From the NCBI GenBank assembly GCA_037952775.1, contig JBANAY010000003.1, positions 34,906,001-34,970,000 of the forward strand: 64,000 nt of DNA, written 5' to 3'. Shown in pieces: positions 34,549-46,266 of the stretch. How positions within the stretch are numbered: position 1 is the first letter of the stretch; each line of letters opens with the position of its first letter. A program made the position numbers and the translations under genes. Source of the stretch: Clonostachys chloroleuca (lineage: Eukaryota; Ascomycota; Sordariomycetes; Hypocreales; Bionectriaceae). The notes beneath the pieces are model-generated. The model had not been told where the DNA came from. It saw nothing but the letters and a program-made list of their open reading frames with translations, and did not search any database.

Positions 34549-35943
34549 ATGGCCTCTCTTGTGCCAATTGGCATTGCGCGCGCGACACACAGAAATAATC
34601 GTTCACGACATCATGAATTTATCGTTCTATCAGCGTTTTTGGATTTCACTTCTTATACATAGAGGTAGCCTTCGGTATGGGCAGGTACTTTCTCGTAATG
34701 TTTGTATGGATCGGTCGATCGGAGGAAATTACATGGTTGGATATACCGGGAGGATAACCGGTTGAGCATTGGTTTTTAATGTAATGGCATTACGCCTCGA
34801 GATAGACAGAGTCGACAATTGGCTCGCAATAAAAGAAACAAATCATCTACGCCCTACGGCCTTGACATATGCGAAGACTGCAGTTCGACCCGACAGACTC
34901 GAGATTGAACGACTTGATCCCTCTAGCAGCCTCGCGGACCCTCCTAAATGTATTTCGGCTCGTAGGGCAGTGGAAAACGTGGTTCGAAGCTCGGAGACTC
35001 GACGTATTACGCCCAGATAGACATCAACACTGGATGGGAAGCTTGAACTTCCTGGCCGTTCGATCAATGGGTTGACCGTCTCGCCGGTCGCGCACACGGA
35101 CTAGAGGTTCGATCGCTCGGAGAAAGGTTCGTCGAGGTAAGGAGAGTGGAATCAATGGTCTGGCAGGTTCACGTTGTTGGAGGTCGACAGTTCGTTTGGT
35201 CGCGGACTGATTGTGGTAAATCATGACGAAGATTGCTGGTGTGGCTAATGATCGGGTGCTTATTCAGCAAACTACGCACAGCCGGCAAGCGCTCTCAACT
35301 CGCTTTTGCTTTTTGCCCATCCACTGCGGATGGCTTCGCCTACATTGACTCGGCATGCCCTAATTGCAACGCCAATTGCTCCATCGACTCTTTCTTGGCA
35401 TCCGAACACCTCGTCCGGTTCGTCTCAGGATGAATCCACCAGGGCGAGCTGAGTGGCCCTGGCGTACCGCGCGGTACAGGGTAGCCCAGAGCAGCGTCTG
35501 CTGGTCAGCTTCGTGAAGAGCTGACGCGCGGCTTGTCTTGCCCGTGCAGCGAACCAGCCAACCACAGACTGCTATGTGAGGCCTCTCGCCCTTCCTACTT
35601 GGCGCTCTGGCACAGCTGAGAGAAATTACAGTGCCCAAACCGCCCTGTGTGCGTCGCTATGGGGTTTGCCAAGCCACACCAGCCGTCTTCCTTCGCGCCG
35701 CCCAAGCCGTGAGCCGTGCTGCCATCATTCACCAGCGCCACATTGGCATTTATTAAGAAGCCACATCAGCTGTGTGTGTCCGCTCGCGGCCGGCACTTTC
35801 TCTCGCTCATTTGCGCCGTTCAGTCCTCTTCTCGCCAGCCCAAGCAGCTGGCCATCGCGCTCTGCTCGTCATCCAGCCTCCGCAGGCGCTAGAACACACC
35901 CGCCAATCGGTTTCTCTTTCGCATCACGCCCCCAGTTTTCGCC
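34549..35943. other. intergenic, possible relict
   Basis: No intact gene. A plus-strand frame at 34869-35075 reads protein-like (LIPLAASRTLLNVFRLVGQW) but has no clear start or partner, and may be a relict. The region 35.5-35.94 kb is C-rich with CT tracts and is the likely promoter and leader of the gene at 35944. Confidence 0.4.
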
Positions 35944-37924
35944 ATGGCCCAATCCGAGGACAAGACGGCTAAGCAGGACGACAGCAAGCAGGAGGCCAAG
36001 GAGAAGGAGGGGAAATGGGACAAGGTTGGCTCGTTCCTGTACGTATCCTCGTGCTATTCGATGCCATTCATGCCTGGTCATGCCACGCCGCGTGTGCTCG
36101 CTGCCACACTCCAGCCATCCATTCATTTCGCCCATTCAATCATTCAATCCAGCACACCAACCACCACCATCAAATCATGCCAGGGTCAATTGACAGGAGA
36201 CCAGGGGGAGCGTCCTCTCCACAAACCCCGCTACCGTTCTAGACGCGCGCACATGGACGCACCCTCTCTATGGCCGGGTGAAATGATGATGCTGTTCTCG
36301 TTCAGACTGACTGATTCCATCTCTACAGCCAGGAAAACCTCAACAAGGGTGAGCTTGCCCTCAAGCATGCGGTCGGCCTCGGCCAGACGCCCAATGTCGT
36401 CCCGTTGGCACCCCCCAGATTCGACTGTGAGGCTCGCCCCGTCGAGGTCGGTTGGCATCCTGTCGGCGGCGCCGCTGGCAAGTGGTTCGCCGAAGACACG
36501 GGGCTCGGCAAGATGATCACCGAAAGGATCAATGAGTATCCGGATCCAACCCAACATTGGGCTGTACTGGTGGGTGAATATGCACACCAGCTTTGGATGG
36601 TAAGTACTTCACCATCTCCGTCATATCAGACGGGCCCAACCGATACTCTGTTTTTCATTGTGTCTTGACACTCTGGATGGGATAAAGGATGAAAACTTTC
36701 ACGTCATCTACACCAACGCCAAGATTGTTCGCGAGGAGTGGAAGACATTCAGTGTCGGCCAGACGGGCTTCAACGACGATGCCATTCGCCGTACTGGTAA
36801 GCACACTTGGCTCAACTGCCTTGCTTGTATGCACCGCGAGACTCACACGGACGTCAGGCGAGACTGTGATACAGACCATCAGAGATGAACGCCCAGCCTA
36901 CAACCTCATCACCAATAACTGCCAGACCTTTGCCCTCCGGCTGCTCGACGCAATCAAGGTTGAAGGCCAGAAGGAATTCGGCACCACCCTTGCTGTCTAC
37001 GAGCGGCTCCTCGGACCTGGCAAGATCAAGGATCTCTTCGACCCGGAGGCCGAGGCTCAGCTCCAGAGCCAAGTCCAGGATGCTACCGTCGTGTCTGGAC
37101 AAGATGCACTGGCAATTCCTGGAGCAAACGGTCCCCAAGGAATGCCAACTCCCTCGTCGTCTCCCAAGCCTCCACCTGGTCCCCCGCCTGGGTTCCAGCC
37201 ACCACCGTTTGAGAGACAGTCTTCGGCGCCCGTTCAGGGTGACAGCCATGCGTTGCTGGCGCGAGGGCAGCCGCCGTATCCACCCCCGCGAGAGCACTCA
37301 GCACCACCCCCAGGACAATATGGCGACGGCCCAACATATTGGCAACCTACGCCAGCACAATATGGTGTCCCACCTGTTGGACAGGATGGTTTCCCTCCGA
37401 TGCCACCACCTGGACCACTTTCCGCACCCCCTGGGCAGTACTCTGGACATTACTCGATACCAGGCCCTCCTCAATATCCTCCACCACCAGGTCTGCCACA
37501 TTATGCGCCGCCACCACCTCATGCATACACATTCCAAGCCCATCCAACAGCCGAATACCAACCGCCACCACCACCACCAGGCGCTTACCAATCACCACCT
37601 GTTGCATACCAACCGCCGCAGACCAGCGAATATCATCCACCTACCAACTCATACCAGGCGCCATATACGGCACCACCTCCCGTGCAAGCGCAACCCTCAC
37701 AAGCGGCTAACCTCGAACCCCCGGGTCCCGGACTCGTCCGTCGAAACACCGTCGGCTTTGCGCAGCAGGTCATGCAACAAAACACGACCCAGCTCGACAC
37801 AAAGAAGGAGCTCAGTAAGCGCGAGAAGAAGAAGAAGCACAGCAAAATAGACGAGGAGGATGAGGAGGGGTCTGGTGGTGAGACTAAGAAGAAGGGAGGA
37901 TTCTTCTCTCAACTCTTCAAGTGA
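35944..37924 (+). CDS. LRAT/NlpC-P60-like domain protein with proline-rich tail
   Basis: Exons 35944-36038, 36329-36599, 36688-36796 and 36858-37924 give 513 residues; phases agree and donors are GTACGT, GTAAGT and GTAAGC. The first 30 residues are Lys/Glu-rich. The folded part (about 30-215) has His108 in TQHWAVLVGEYAHQLWM and Cys180 in YNLITNNCQTFALRLLD. This His then Asn-Cys order resembles circularly permuted papain-like folds (LRAT, NlpC/P60, PPPDE), which act as acyltransferases, peptidases or deubiquitinases. Residues about 235-440 are rich in Pro, Gln, Tyr and Gly (PPPGPPPGFQPPP-type repeats), a low-complexity tail that could drive assembly or bind SH3/WW partners. The end is basic (KREKKKKHSK) then acidic. 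Reaction unknown. Confidence 0.82.
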
Positions 37925-39007
37925 ATAACACCCTTGTCTGCCTCACCCCGGGTTGTGGCTATCTTGCGGTACGTGTGAGCAGGGTTGTTTTGTATTTCAT
38001 AGTAACGATTGACGATACCAATGAGCGGAAAGAGAGAACATGGCCATCCTGTGGTGGTGAGGATAGAAAGCAAGGGTGTGGCGACATCACTGGCTTCTGG
38101 AGTCGGATGCATCTTTGAACTAGATTAAAGAGGTTAAACAACTTTATAAATGGCATAAAATTCTTCCTAAATGACGCTTTCGAAGGCACAAGTTTCGGAC
38201 CATATCGCGCAAGCTAAGGTACTGCTCAAAGAAGTACAACACTTGATCCTCCGTGTTATCATGGTCCTCAATGTCTGCAAACTTGTAATTGATAATATCA
38301 AGGTTTCAATGATTCTCTGTCTGGTATGCTTTAAATGAATAATTTGGATGTGTTGCCTTCATAAACTCCCTGACTTCCAGCAGGCTGACGTTCCCTCCTT
38401 CATTGAGATTGACGGGCGCTTCAAAAGAGCCTCTAGATCTCAAGAATATGTCTATCTCTATTTACAACACTCATCAGCACTAGGCAAAGGAAGAAAGTTG
38501 ACGTGACAGATGTGCTCTCACGTCTTCGAGCCGCGCTGCTTTGAAAATTATAAGATAGAGTTGGGGAAAACCGAGTCCACAGTCTTTAGGGAGATTTTTC
38601 ACGGCATGTGAAGGACAAATGGGAACGGAGATCCTTTCTGATTTGAGCTTGCCTTCAACTTCCTATGGGCTTTGAAGTTTGTCTGTCCTTTTCACAACTA
38701 CTCTATGCGACCCTCAATCTGGCCATAACCAGATCGGCGCCGTAATGAGTTGTATGAGGTCGGCTAAAGTGTAACGGGCTACAACAAATACGTGGATGGA
38801 AACCTAATATCACGATACCCGCACTTGTATGAGAAGTAGTATGATTGTAAGGGTTTGATTCTCTCCATCTACTGGCTGTCTCCAGCCCTTTTATAGCTGG
38901 GTTCGGACGATACCTGCTCAGAGCATGACACTCTACGTCACCAAGAATATTCCTTGCACACGGACCTGAAGTTTCCATAGGCTACCACCGATCTCACCTC
39001 GCCAAAC
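37925..39007. other. intergenic, likely gene relict on minus strand
   Basis: On the minus strand at about 38470-38170 one frame reads like real protein (SFEAPVNLNEGGNVSLLEV, then a TGA, then LDIINYKFADIEDHDNTEDQ), ending at a stop after 38170. An upstream piece at 38690-38530 (PICPSHAVKNLPKDCGLGFP) could be its first exon but does not join in phase. I read this as a decayed gene and do not call a product. Confidence 0.35.
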
Positions 39008-40951
39008 CTAGTGACAATCTCTGGGCGTTGGATATGTCTGTGCTACTCGCTGGAACTGCACCGCCTTCTTCATCACCATCCCCTCACTGAGCCCACCGAC
39101 CTCCCGCCTGAAAATGTCCTGCCATGGCGTGTGGCTCGGCGGGATGGGATAGCCGCCCTTGGCCTCCAGCTCCTTGCGGCGTGCATCTAGCTCCTCCGTC
39201 GGGACTAATATGTCTACCCGTCGTTTCGTCAAGTCGACCCGTAACCTGTCTCCATCGCGTATCAGAGCAAGGTTCCCGCCGTCTGCGGCCTCGGGCGTCG
39301 CGTTGAGGATCGACGGGGTGCCCGACGTCCCTGACTGTCGTCCGTCTCCGATGCACGGCAGTTCTCGCACGCCCTGCTTGAGCAGTCGTCCTGGTGCGTG
39401 CATGTTGACCACTTCCGCCGCTCCTGGGTATCCGAGGGGCCCGGTGCCGCGCATGACGAGGATGGTCCGGCTGTCGATGGGTGCTGTTTCTAATCGCGCC
39501 TGGTAATCTTCCGGTCCGTCGAATACAGCGAGGGGCCCTTCAAAGGCGTTGGGGTCGTCTGGGTTCTCAAGAAATATTCTTCGGAATTCCTGGGAGATAA
39601 CTGACGTCTTCATGATGGCTGAGTCGAATAGCGTGCCAGTCATATGCAGGAATCCCGCATCTTGTATCATGGGGTCGGAGAAGGGTTTGATTGTCTGTCT
39701 GTCCCACGTGTGCTTCCCCTTGACTGCCTCGCCCATCGTGCCGCCCGTACAGATGAGCGCATCTGGATGCGGCAGTTTACCCGCCTCCAACAACTCGGCC
39801 ATGACGGCGGGCAGCCCCCCAGCACGGTAGTAATCCTCACTCAGCATCTCGCCCGCCGGCTGCATGTTCACAAGCAGCGGGATCGAGAACCCGATACGAT
39901 CCCAGTCGTCCAGATCCAGCGGCACGCCGATATGTTTCGCAATGGCATTCAGGTGGATGGGGGCGTTGGAGCTCCCGCCAATCGCCGTGTTGGCAACGAT
40001 TGCGTTCTCGAAAGCCTCGCGTGTGAGGATGTCCGAGGGCTTGCGATCGTTCTTGACCATCTCGACGATCCGCACGCCGGTCTCGTACGCCATCTGGCCT
40101 CTCTGGCGGTACGCCGCTGGGATCGCGGCGGATCCGGGGAGGGCCATGCCCAGAGCCTCGGCCAGCGCGTTCATCGTCGAGGCGGTCCCCATGGTGTTGC
40201 AGTGGCCGACGGAGGGGCTGCCGCTCGTCACCATGTCCACCATCTCTTCGTCGTTGATCCGGCCTGCGGAATGCAGCTCACGGGCCTCCCAGGTGATGGT
40301 GCCGGTTCCGATGCGTTTCCCGTTGAGCCAGCCGTTGAGCATCGGGCCTACATTCAGACAGATGGCTGGGATGTTGATGGTTGATGCCGCCATCAGCGCT
40401 GCCGGAGTCGTCTTGTCGCATCCCGTCAGAAGCACGACGCCGTCAAAGGGGTAGGCGTAGAGGAGTTCGACGAGAGTCAGGTACGACAGGTTCCGGTCGA
40501 TGGTCGCCGTGGGCATCCTCGTCGTCTCCTGGATGGGATGCGTCGGGAACTCAAACACAATCGCACCGGCAGCTCGGATACCATCTCGGACCCGCTTTGC
40601 CAGCTCGAGATGATGCCTATTGCATGGCGCAATATCTGAGCCGGACTGTGCAATACCGATGATGGGCTTCCCGGAGGTGAGCTCTTCTTTCGTCAGCCCG
40701 TAGTTGAGGTAGCGGTCGATGTAGATGTTGTGCATCCCGCGCTCGTCCGTACGCTGGAACCAGTGTGCAGAGCGGTACTTCTTCTTGGGAGAAGAAGCGG
40801 TGCCGGTGGGAGTCAGCTTCTTGAGCTTCTCCTCTACTTCCCTGGTCCTCGCGCGCAACGACTCCAGCTCCTTCTGATAGTCCTCGATGTCGACGAGGCT
40901 CCCATCCTCGCAATTGCCGCAGCTGCGCTTACAGTCTGTCTCGCAGGGCAT
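39008..40951 (-). CDS. IlvD/EDD-family sugar-acid dehydratase (arabonate/xylonate type)
   Basis: Single exon, 647 residues. [2Fe-2S] dehydratase; the sequence is closest in pattern to bacterial L-arabonate and pentonate dehydratases rather than to dihydroxy-acid dehydratase of branched-chain synthesis. The three cluster cysteines are Cys110 ([12 protein letters not shown]), Cys178 ([10 protein letters not shown]) and Cys251 ([10 protein letters not shown]); their spacing of 68 and 73 residues matches the arabonate enzyme. The C-terminal part carries [20 protein letters not shown]. About 60 residues precede the enzyme core: a cysteine-rich start (C-x3-C-x3-C-x2-C, residues 3-14) and a coiled-coil helix ([20 protein letters not shown]). 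This extension is not part of the usual family. Likely removes water from a pentonate or hexonate acid in plant sugar breakdown; substrate inferred. Confidence 0.9.
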   Translation of the reverse strand: MPCETDCKRSCGNCEDGSLVDIEDYQKELESLRARTREVEEKLKKLTPTGTASSPKKKYRSAHWFQRTDERGMHNIYIDRYLNYGLTKEELTSGKPIIGIAQSGSDIAPCNRHHLELAKRVRDGIRAAGAIVFEFPTHPIQETTRMPTATIDRNLSYLTLVELLYAYPFDGVVLLTGCDKTTPAALMAASTINIPAICLNVGPMLNGWLNGKRIGTGTITWEARELHSAGRINDEEMVDMVTSGSPSVGHCNTMGTASTMNALAEALGMALPGSAAIPAAYRQRGQMAYETGVRIVEMVKNDRKPSDILTREAFENAIVANTAIGGSSNAPIHLNAIAKHIGVPLDLDDWDRIGFSIPLLVNMQPAGEMLSEDYYRAGGLPAVMAELLEAGKLPHPDALICTGGTMGEAVKGKHTWDRQTIKPFSDPMIQDAGFLHMTGTLFDSAIMKTSVISQEFRRIFLENPDDPNAFEGPLAVFDGPEDYQARLETAPIDSRTILVMRGTGPLGYPGAAEVVNMHAPGRLLKQGVRELPCIGDGRQSGTSGTPSILNATPEAADGGNLALIRDGDRLRVDLTKRRVDILVPTEELDARRKELEAKGGYPIPPSHTPWQDIFRREVGGLSEGMVMKKAVQFQRVAQTYPTPRDCH

Positions 40952-42018
40952 GATGTGAAGCTCAGGTTGAGGTTGGGTTGCTTACGAGATAGCAGCTGTT
41001 ACTGTTAGTGGGTAGGCATGTGGCACTATTCCCTCCTTATTGCTAATGAGATAGAGGGGGTAGGTAAGGACTGGAACCACAGATAAGGGAGCCCATAATA
41101 AATGATATTGACTCCAGCAGGGATGACGAGGGAAATGTTTCCGAGGAGGAGGGCCCCCAAGAGATACGGGAACAGAACAGGGACCGCTCTTCTCGCGTCG
41201 TGTCGGCACCGGTTTTCCCCTTTAGGTTACAGCTCTGAGTCTACTGCACATGCTATGGATGCAGTTATGCAGCTCGCAGTTGGCCTCTTTAGATGGGGAC
41301 GATAAAGAGCCCGGGCATTCACAGGCCGGCTTGACCCCAGAGACTGTCCGTCCATCCCAGCTCGCAGAAGCTCTGGGGAACCGATCACAGTTGCCATACG
41401 CGGTTGGTGAGTGTCGTCGATCAGCCAGCCCAGTGCCGACTCCGGAAGCGGCGTAACCTCCGAGTCTCTGAGACGAGGTGTCATCCAGCGGGGCCCAGGC
41501 GCATGGCAAGGAACCAGCGCGTTCGGGACTCCAATTCCAGGTCGATTGATGACCGAGTCCAGGCCTGCGGGGGTTGCTTAATCATTCAGCAGCTTCTCGT
41601 TGGCTGCATGTCGGGATGGATTTGCCCCTCTTCCCTCACTGCGCTTTCACAGTCTTGCAATCATGCAGGCCCCAGTACATAAACTAGGCACTGCCGACGA
41701 ATAGAACAAGGGGATGCAGGCCACATGACAGCGGAAATCCTGGACAACAGGGTCCTCGTCTAAGATAGACGGGAGGACTGTTTAGCTCACCCGGCCTCGC
41801 CCATTTGATAGAATGATATCCCAGCAGGATTCACAAAACATCACTCATGACGTGACTCAGGGCCTAGGCCAGGAGCCCAACGAAAAATGCATGATGCGAT
41901 ATGGTATGATGAGATGCAAGGTTTGGCTAAATTGCTACGTGAAATTCCGTCATCTTCCTCACCCCTCCCTCCCTCCCTCCCACAGCCTGATGGATGGATG
42001 AGTCGCCCAGTCAGTCAC
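40952..42018. other. intergenic region
   Basis: About 1 kb between the starts and ends of two minus-strand genes. No gene recognised; frames at 41.1-41.7 kb overlap on both strands. Contains a short TCCC microsatellite at about 41966-41981 and the promoter of the sugar-acid dehydratase. Confidence 0.5.
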
Positions 42019-44651
42019 CTAGGCCATAATCACAAGCTTTTTCGTCGGATTCAGACCCAGCCAATCCTCCTCGCGAATCACCTTTCGCGGCGACGTTACG
42101 TTGACCTTGTGGCACATGTCGCCGTCCATCTCGACCAGCATCAACCTCGTCCCTCCTGCATCCCTCCCATTCGCCTCGCAGGCCGCGATGATAACGAACG
42201 GGTGGAGGGCGCCATGCAGCTCAACAAAATTCTCGGGGAGAGATATGCTGGTCATCTGACGCCTGTTCTGAGGGTGTAGGACGCGGAACTCGCGGATGGG
42301 CGTGGAAGATAGCCCGCGCGGTGCTTGGAGAGATAGGAAGGCGAGGCTGCTGTAGAAGGCGATGAGACCTGAGGGGATCCCTCGAGGTGCTAGGGCCATT
42401 TTCTCGTGTCTGGACTGCATCTTGTTCATTTCGACATTGAAGTGGGATCGTAAGTCGGGGTGTAACCGGCTCTTGGGATCCGTCTCCTCGCTTGCTGGCG
42501 AGGACATCGGTTCTATGGCATCGCTGCGAAACTTGAAGAATTGTATCAGGCCTTCGGGGCTTCCCAAGGATGCTATGGGCTCGATCCCGGCGTCCGCTTG
42601 CTCTCTGGTGTAAATCCATCCCGTCCACGACCAGGAGGGAAAGCCTGGCCGTCGTGCACAATACATGTCCCAGAACCAACACCCTCCGACAACTTGCGCA
42701 AAGTGATGTTCTGGGATGCCGTGATAGATTGGCCCAACAAGATCCTCCACCATGCCTGAGATGCCTGCAAACGCATTCTCCATATCTTCGGCACGAGTCA
42801 GTGTTCTCTGCGTATACTGTTTGACAATGCTTCTGAACATCCTCACTTTCTCTTGCGCAGAAGCATTGGCATTTCCCATGGTCCGAGGGAGAGAGTTGAG
42901 CCCGCATGATAGTCTAGGGATATCGAAATCCTCAAGATGGATGTCCTCTCTCCAAACAGCAGTGGGGCAGGAGAAGACCACCAAGCCCGGGAGAAATATC
43001 ACAGAACGCAGAGAGCACATTTCTTCCTGGAATGTCCAGCCTCTGGTTCTCCATGTCGACGCTTCGAGTATGTACTTGGGCTGCTTCGGCAGTTTAGCGA
43101 CAGATGTACCCAGGATATCAACCGCATGCATATCGCCCCTATCATCAAATTGACTCACACCGGAGAGGCCTTGGGAACAGTCAGCGCCATCCGCCGCAAC
43201 TAAAGTAGCTTCCGCTTGGTGATAAATCAGATACATTTGATTGATCTGCTCATCTCGTAGCTCAGCGTCGTCCTGGACGATACATAACGCATCGACCCAG
43301 ATATACCTGACACCGGATTCTCTTGTCAAAGTGATGGCGTCTCTGATCTTCTGTGGTATCTCAACTTCGAGCAGCATACCCTCTGTCTGCCAGGCCTTGA
43401 GGTTTTGGGCCAGTAGAATCGGCTGCGCAACATTTCCCCATACGTAGCTCAGGGCATAGTACAGCGGCGGAGGGCCATCTGGGACCGGAGTGATGCAGTA
43501 TCTTTCAGTATCAATCAATAAAAGACTTGTCGTCTGCTTTGACGAAGATTGTTTCTGACAAGCTTCGCCATGGTTATATCGGCACTTTGTGATCCAGCTT
43601 TTCATCAGCTCGACATTGAACTTGGAGGCGGTTTGGCGGGCGAAGCCGAACTTGTGGTCATGCACCGGGATGAAGAGATTTACATCTTTCTCTGGCTGGC
43701 GATAGGCTGGTCTGAGCACCTTTGGAGTTCTCCTCCCAAGGTCACCTGATGATGAGAAGTACGGTACGTTGCTGGGCGATTTCGGGTCCATCTCGTACTC
43801 CTGGAAGATCAGACCCTTCCAGGGCCCCTCGTTACTCAGCTGGACTCTAACTTGCTGAATAGCGTTTAGAGACAGCCGCATACCGGCGTTGGGTAGATTG
43901 TGATTTTTCACTAATTCTCTTTTCCCTTGGAGCCCAAGGTGCTCGAAACGGTCCAGAAATCCGCCAGGGTCTATCGAATCTGAGATTGAGACACAGACCG
44001 GGCATGACTCGGACTCTGGGTGGCTGCGTAGGAAAGTCTCCATGTGGCCAATGATCTGATTACAATAGGGCAGCTTCTTCTTGAGACTTTCGGATGCCGC
44101 TCTTGGATGACCGTCCCTCGTGCTATCCATATCATACAAGAACTCATAGCAAAGCAAAAGCGCGTTATGAGGGCTGACATCTGGCAGCTTTTTGTTACTG
44201 CAGACTAGACACCGGCCTTTGTCATGATGAGGTTCTTCCGATTCATTGTCAACATCTCCAGGGACGGTAGGGTTGCCGTGTTGTAGCTCTTCGTCGAACG
44301 CTGCCTGTTGAATGACATCTTTGAGTGTCTGATAGCCGCTGACGAACGATCTGGAAAACAGTTAGCCCGGTCTCTTGAGCTCGTCTATGGCTAGCTCGCT
44401 AACTTTATATTACGAATCTGCTCTTTGTAGGCATCAATTCGATCCACCTCACTCTTCATGAATGAGCAAAATTCGCAGCCAGAGGGGTTCGCTGAGTAGT
44501 CCCAGGTATGTAACACAGCGTTGTCATCTTCTTGACATGTATCGGCCCAGTCTCTGAGATATTGGGCGAGCGCCGTTGGCGAACAACTTGGGCAGAGTTT
44601 TTCATCGTCGCATGTACTGGAAGCGCCTCTCTGGGCCAGCCATTTAAGCAT
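42019..44651 (-). CDS. HET-domain protein (heterokaryon incompatibility type)
   Basis: Exons 44651-44404 and 44350-42019, joined over a 53-base intron (branch GGCTAAC, acceptor TTCCAG, phase 2), give 859 residues. The N-terminal ~250 residues contain C-x2-C pairs (CPSCSPTAL, GCEFC, CLVCSNKK, CPVCVS) that may form a zinc ribbon. The HET domain starts near residue 380: YYALSYVWG, then IRDAITLTRESGVRYIWVDA, LCIVQDD, and WRTRGWTFQEEMCS. HET domains are TIR-like cell-death modules that act when unlike strains fuse. The C-terminal ~250 residues follow the usual variable pattern (PGFPSWSWTGWIY). No frameshift or stop is present, so it may be active. Partner and trigger unknown. Confidence 0.92.
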
Positions 44652-44969
44652 GATGGCAGTGACCTAGTTCTCTACAGACTACCCAATAAATTAATGGGGC
44701 ATTCAATAGGTCTCTGTGAGATGGCCGCAGTTTTGGGGCTTTGAGTGAGCTTTGTGCGTTTCATACGGTGAGAACTGCTTTCCTCTCAGGGGCGGGGAAG
44801 TTCAGCCACTGTTTACAAGCGTGATGGTGGAAGTCAGCCCATCACAGCAGATACTTTAACTGGTCGTAAGCTGTAGAGCTATCGCGTCTAGTCGGTCGTG
44901 GATGCCTTTCATCTCGTCAGCAGAGTGCGCTTGGCTATATTCGGCGTTGTGCGGGGTGTGCTACTGTAT
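44652..44969. other. intergenic, HET gene promoter
   Basis: Lies between the HET gene start and the end of a relict coiled-coil gene. No other gene seen. Confidence 0.5.
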
Positions 44970-45500
44970 TTATTTAAGCTGCTGCTGCATCAGCTCTCGC
45001 TCCTGCGCGGATTGCGCTGGAATGCTTTGGATGTCCTCTCGCAACTGTTCCAATACTTTCTCCTGGTTCGCCACCATCTGCTTCAGTGCCTGCTGCCCTC
45101 GCGCAGGCCCCCCATAGCGTCTCGATTGTTCTCTCGTGTGCCTTGGTGATTTCTTTGACCGTGTCCTCGTGTGTTTTGGCTGTCTGCTTCAGGATCTGAT
45201 CGCGGATTTCGCAGATTATAGCTTATACTACTGGCCCGGCGTTCCCAGCAAGATATTCTATAGCCTTCGTCGTTATTTTTTATGGTCGATCGGATTTACG
45301 TGCAACCGAGTCGTGGTTGTTGAGGTCGTCGGGGGCAACGATGACACTGTCTGCCACCTTGTCTATTGCGTGGGTTCGTTGTGTTGTGCTACGCGCTACT
45401 TCCCATGCCGCCGGTCGCCGGTTGCCGATGCGCCTACAAACGCCTACGGAGATTGTAAAGATTGTAAAGGTTGTAAAGATTCTGACTTCCTTTATATATA
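44970..45500 (-). pseudogene. relict coiled-coil protein gene
   Basis: One minus-strand frame can be followed from about 45500 to a stop at 44970 with three breaks. Pieces read VARSTTQRTHAIDKVADSVI, then AIEYLAGNAGPVV, then CEIRDQILKQTAKTHEDTVK and, after a frameshift, GQQALKQMVANQEKVLEQLR and EDIQSIPAQSAQERELMQQQ. Stops TAA at 45280-45282 and 45223-45225 fit C-to-T changes of CAA. The frameshift sits in a six-base run at 45108-45113 (one base fewer restores the frame). The last ~60 residues form a clear coiled coil. A plus-strand frame over the same bases is a shadow. Product unknown. Confidence 0.5.
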
Positions 45501-46266
45501 TTACTACCCCGTCAATGAGATGGTGGAGCTATTGGGGTACGAGTCAAGGGTCGAGATCGACATCAAGAGATATTGTGAACACATGAAGGAGTTTATTGAA
45601 GCATGGAATGCGAAACAGCCGCACTGTAGAAGCAGAATTCGAGTTGAAGAACAGAAGGCTGACAGACGTATAACGAGGGGTAGAAGGCACGATGGGATCA
45701 ACCAAAACAGGATGCCGTCGAGGTCGCCCGCGCAAGCTGTAGGTGGCGATCTACTCAGATAGTAATCGAAGTAATCTCTAAATGGGCACGCGACTGTATA
45801 TTACGAATAGCGCCCCAACGAGCCAGTGGATTTGAGACAGAAGGTACTGAGCATCAAATGGTTTATCAGAGTAACAACAGTTATGCCCAAAATATGAACT
45901 TCTCTAGATGGTAGAGTTGAGATTCATAACAAAGAGAATTGTTTGAGAGGCTACTGGTTGCCATGTAGCATCTAAGGGTGTTGCTAGGCCGCTTGGAAAT
46001 AAGTGTTCTCATATAAGAATAGACAGCATCTTGGCGATTAAGCAATAATTTGTCCCGCTGTCATTTTTAAAGTAATAATTGCCTATAATATCGTTCTTAA
46101 ATTTGTTATAGGTGTGCAAGTGTATTTAGGTAAAAGGTTTCTGGATTTCCCGGGCAACATCCTCTGATAGAACCCTAACAGGACCGGCATCCTTATCTGC
46201 GTTTAACAGCTCAATGTTCCGGAGTTCAATCTGGTCACTGTAGCCTCATGGAATCTCGGCGCTGCG
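45501..46266. other. AT-rich intergenic region
   Basis: No gene recognised. A short plus-strand frame ending near 45738 contains RRGRPRKL, an AT-hook-like string, in only 17 residues after an ATG at 45692; too short to call. A short tandem repeat of a TTGTAAAGA-type unit lies at about 45449-45480. The rest is AT-rich. Confidence 0.4.

Noticed and set aside
45136..45762. Plus-strand 208-codon frame
   Set aside because: It is the antisense of the relict coiled-coil gene; the minus strand explains the pattern better.
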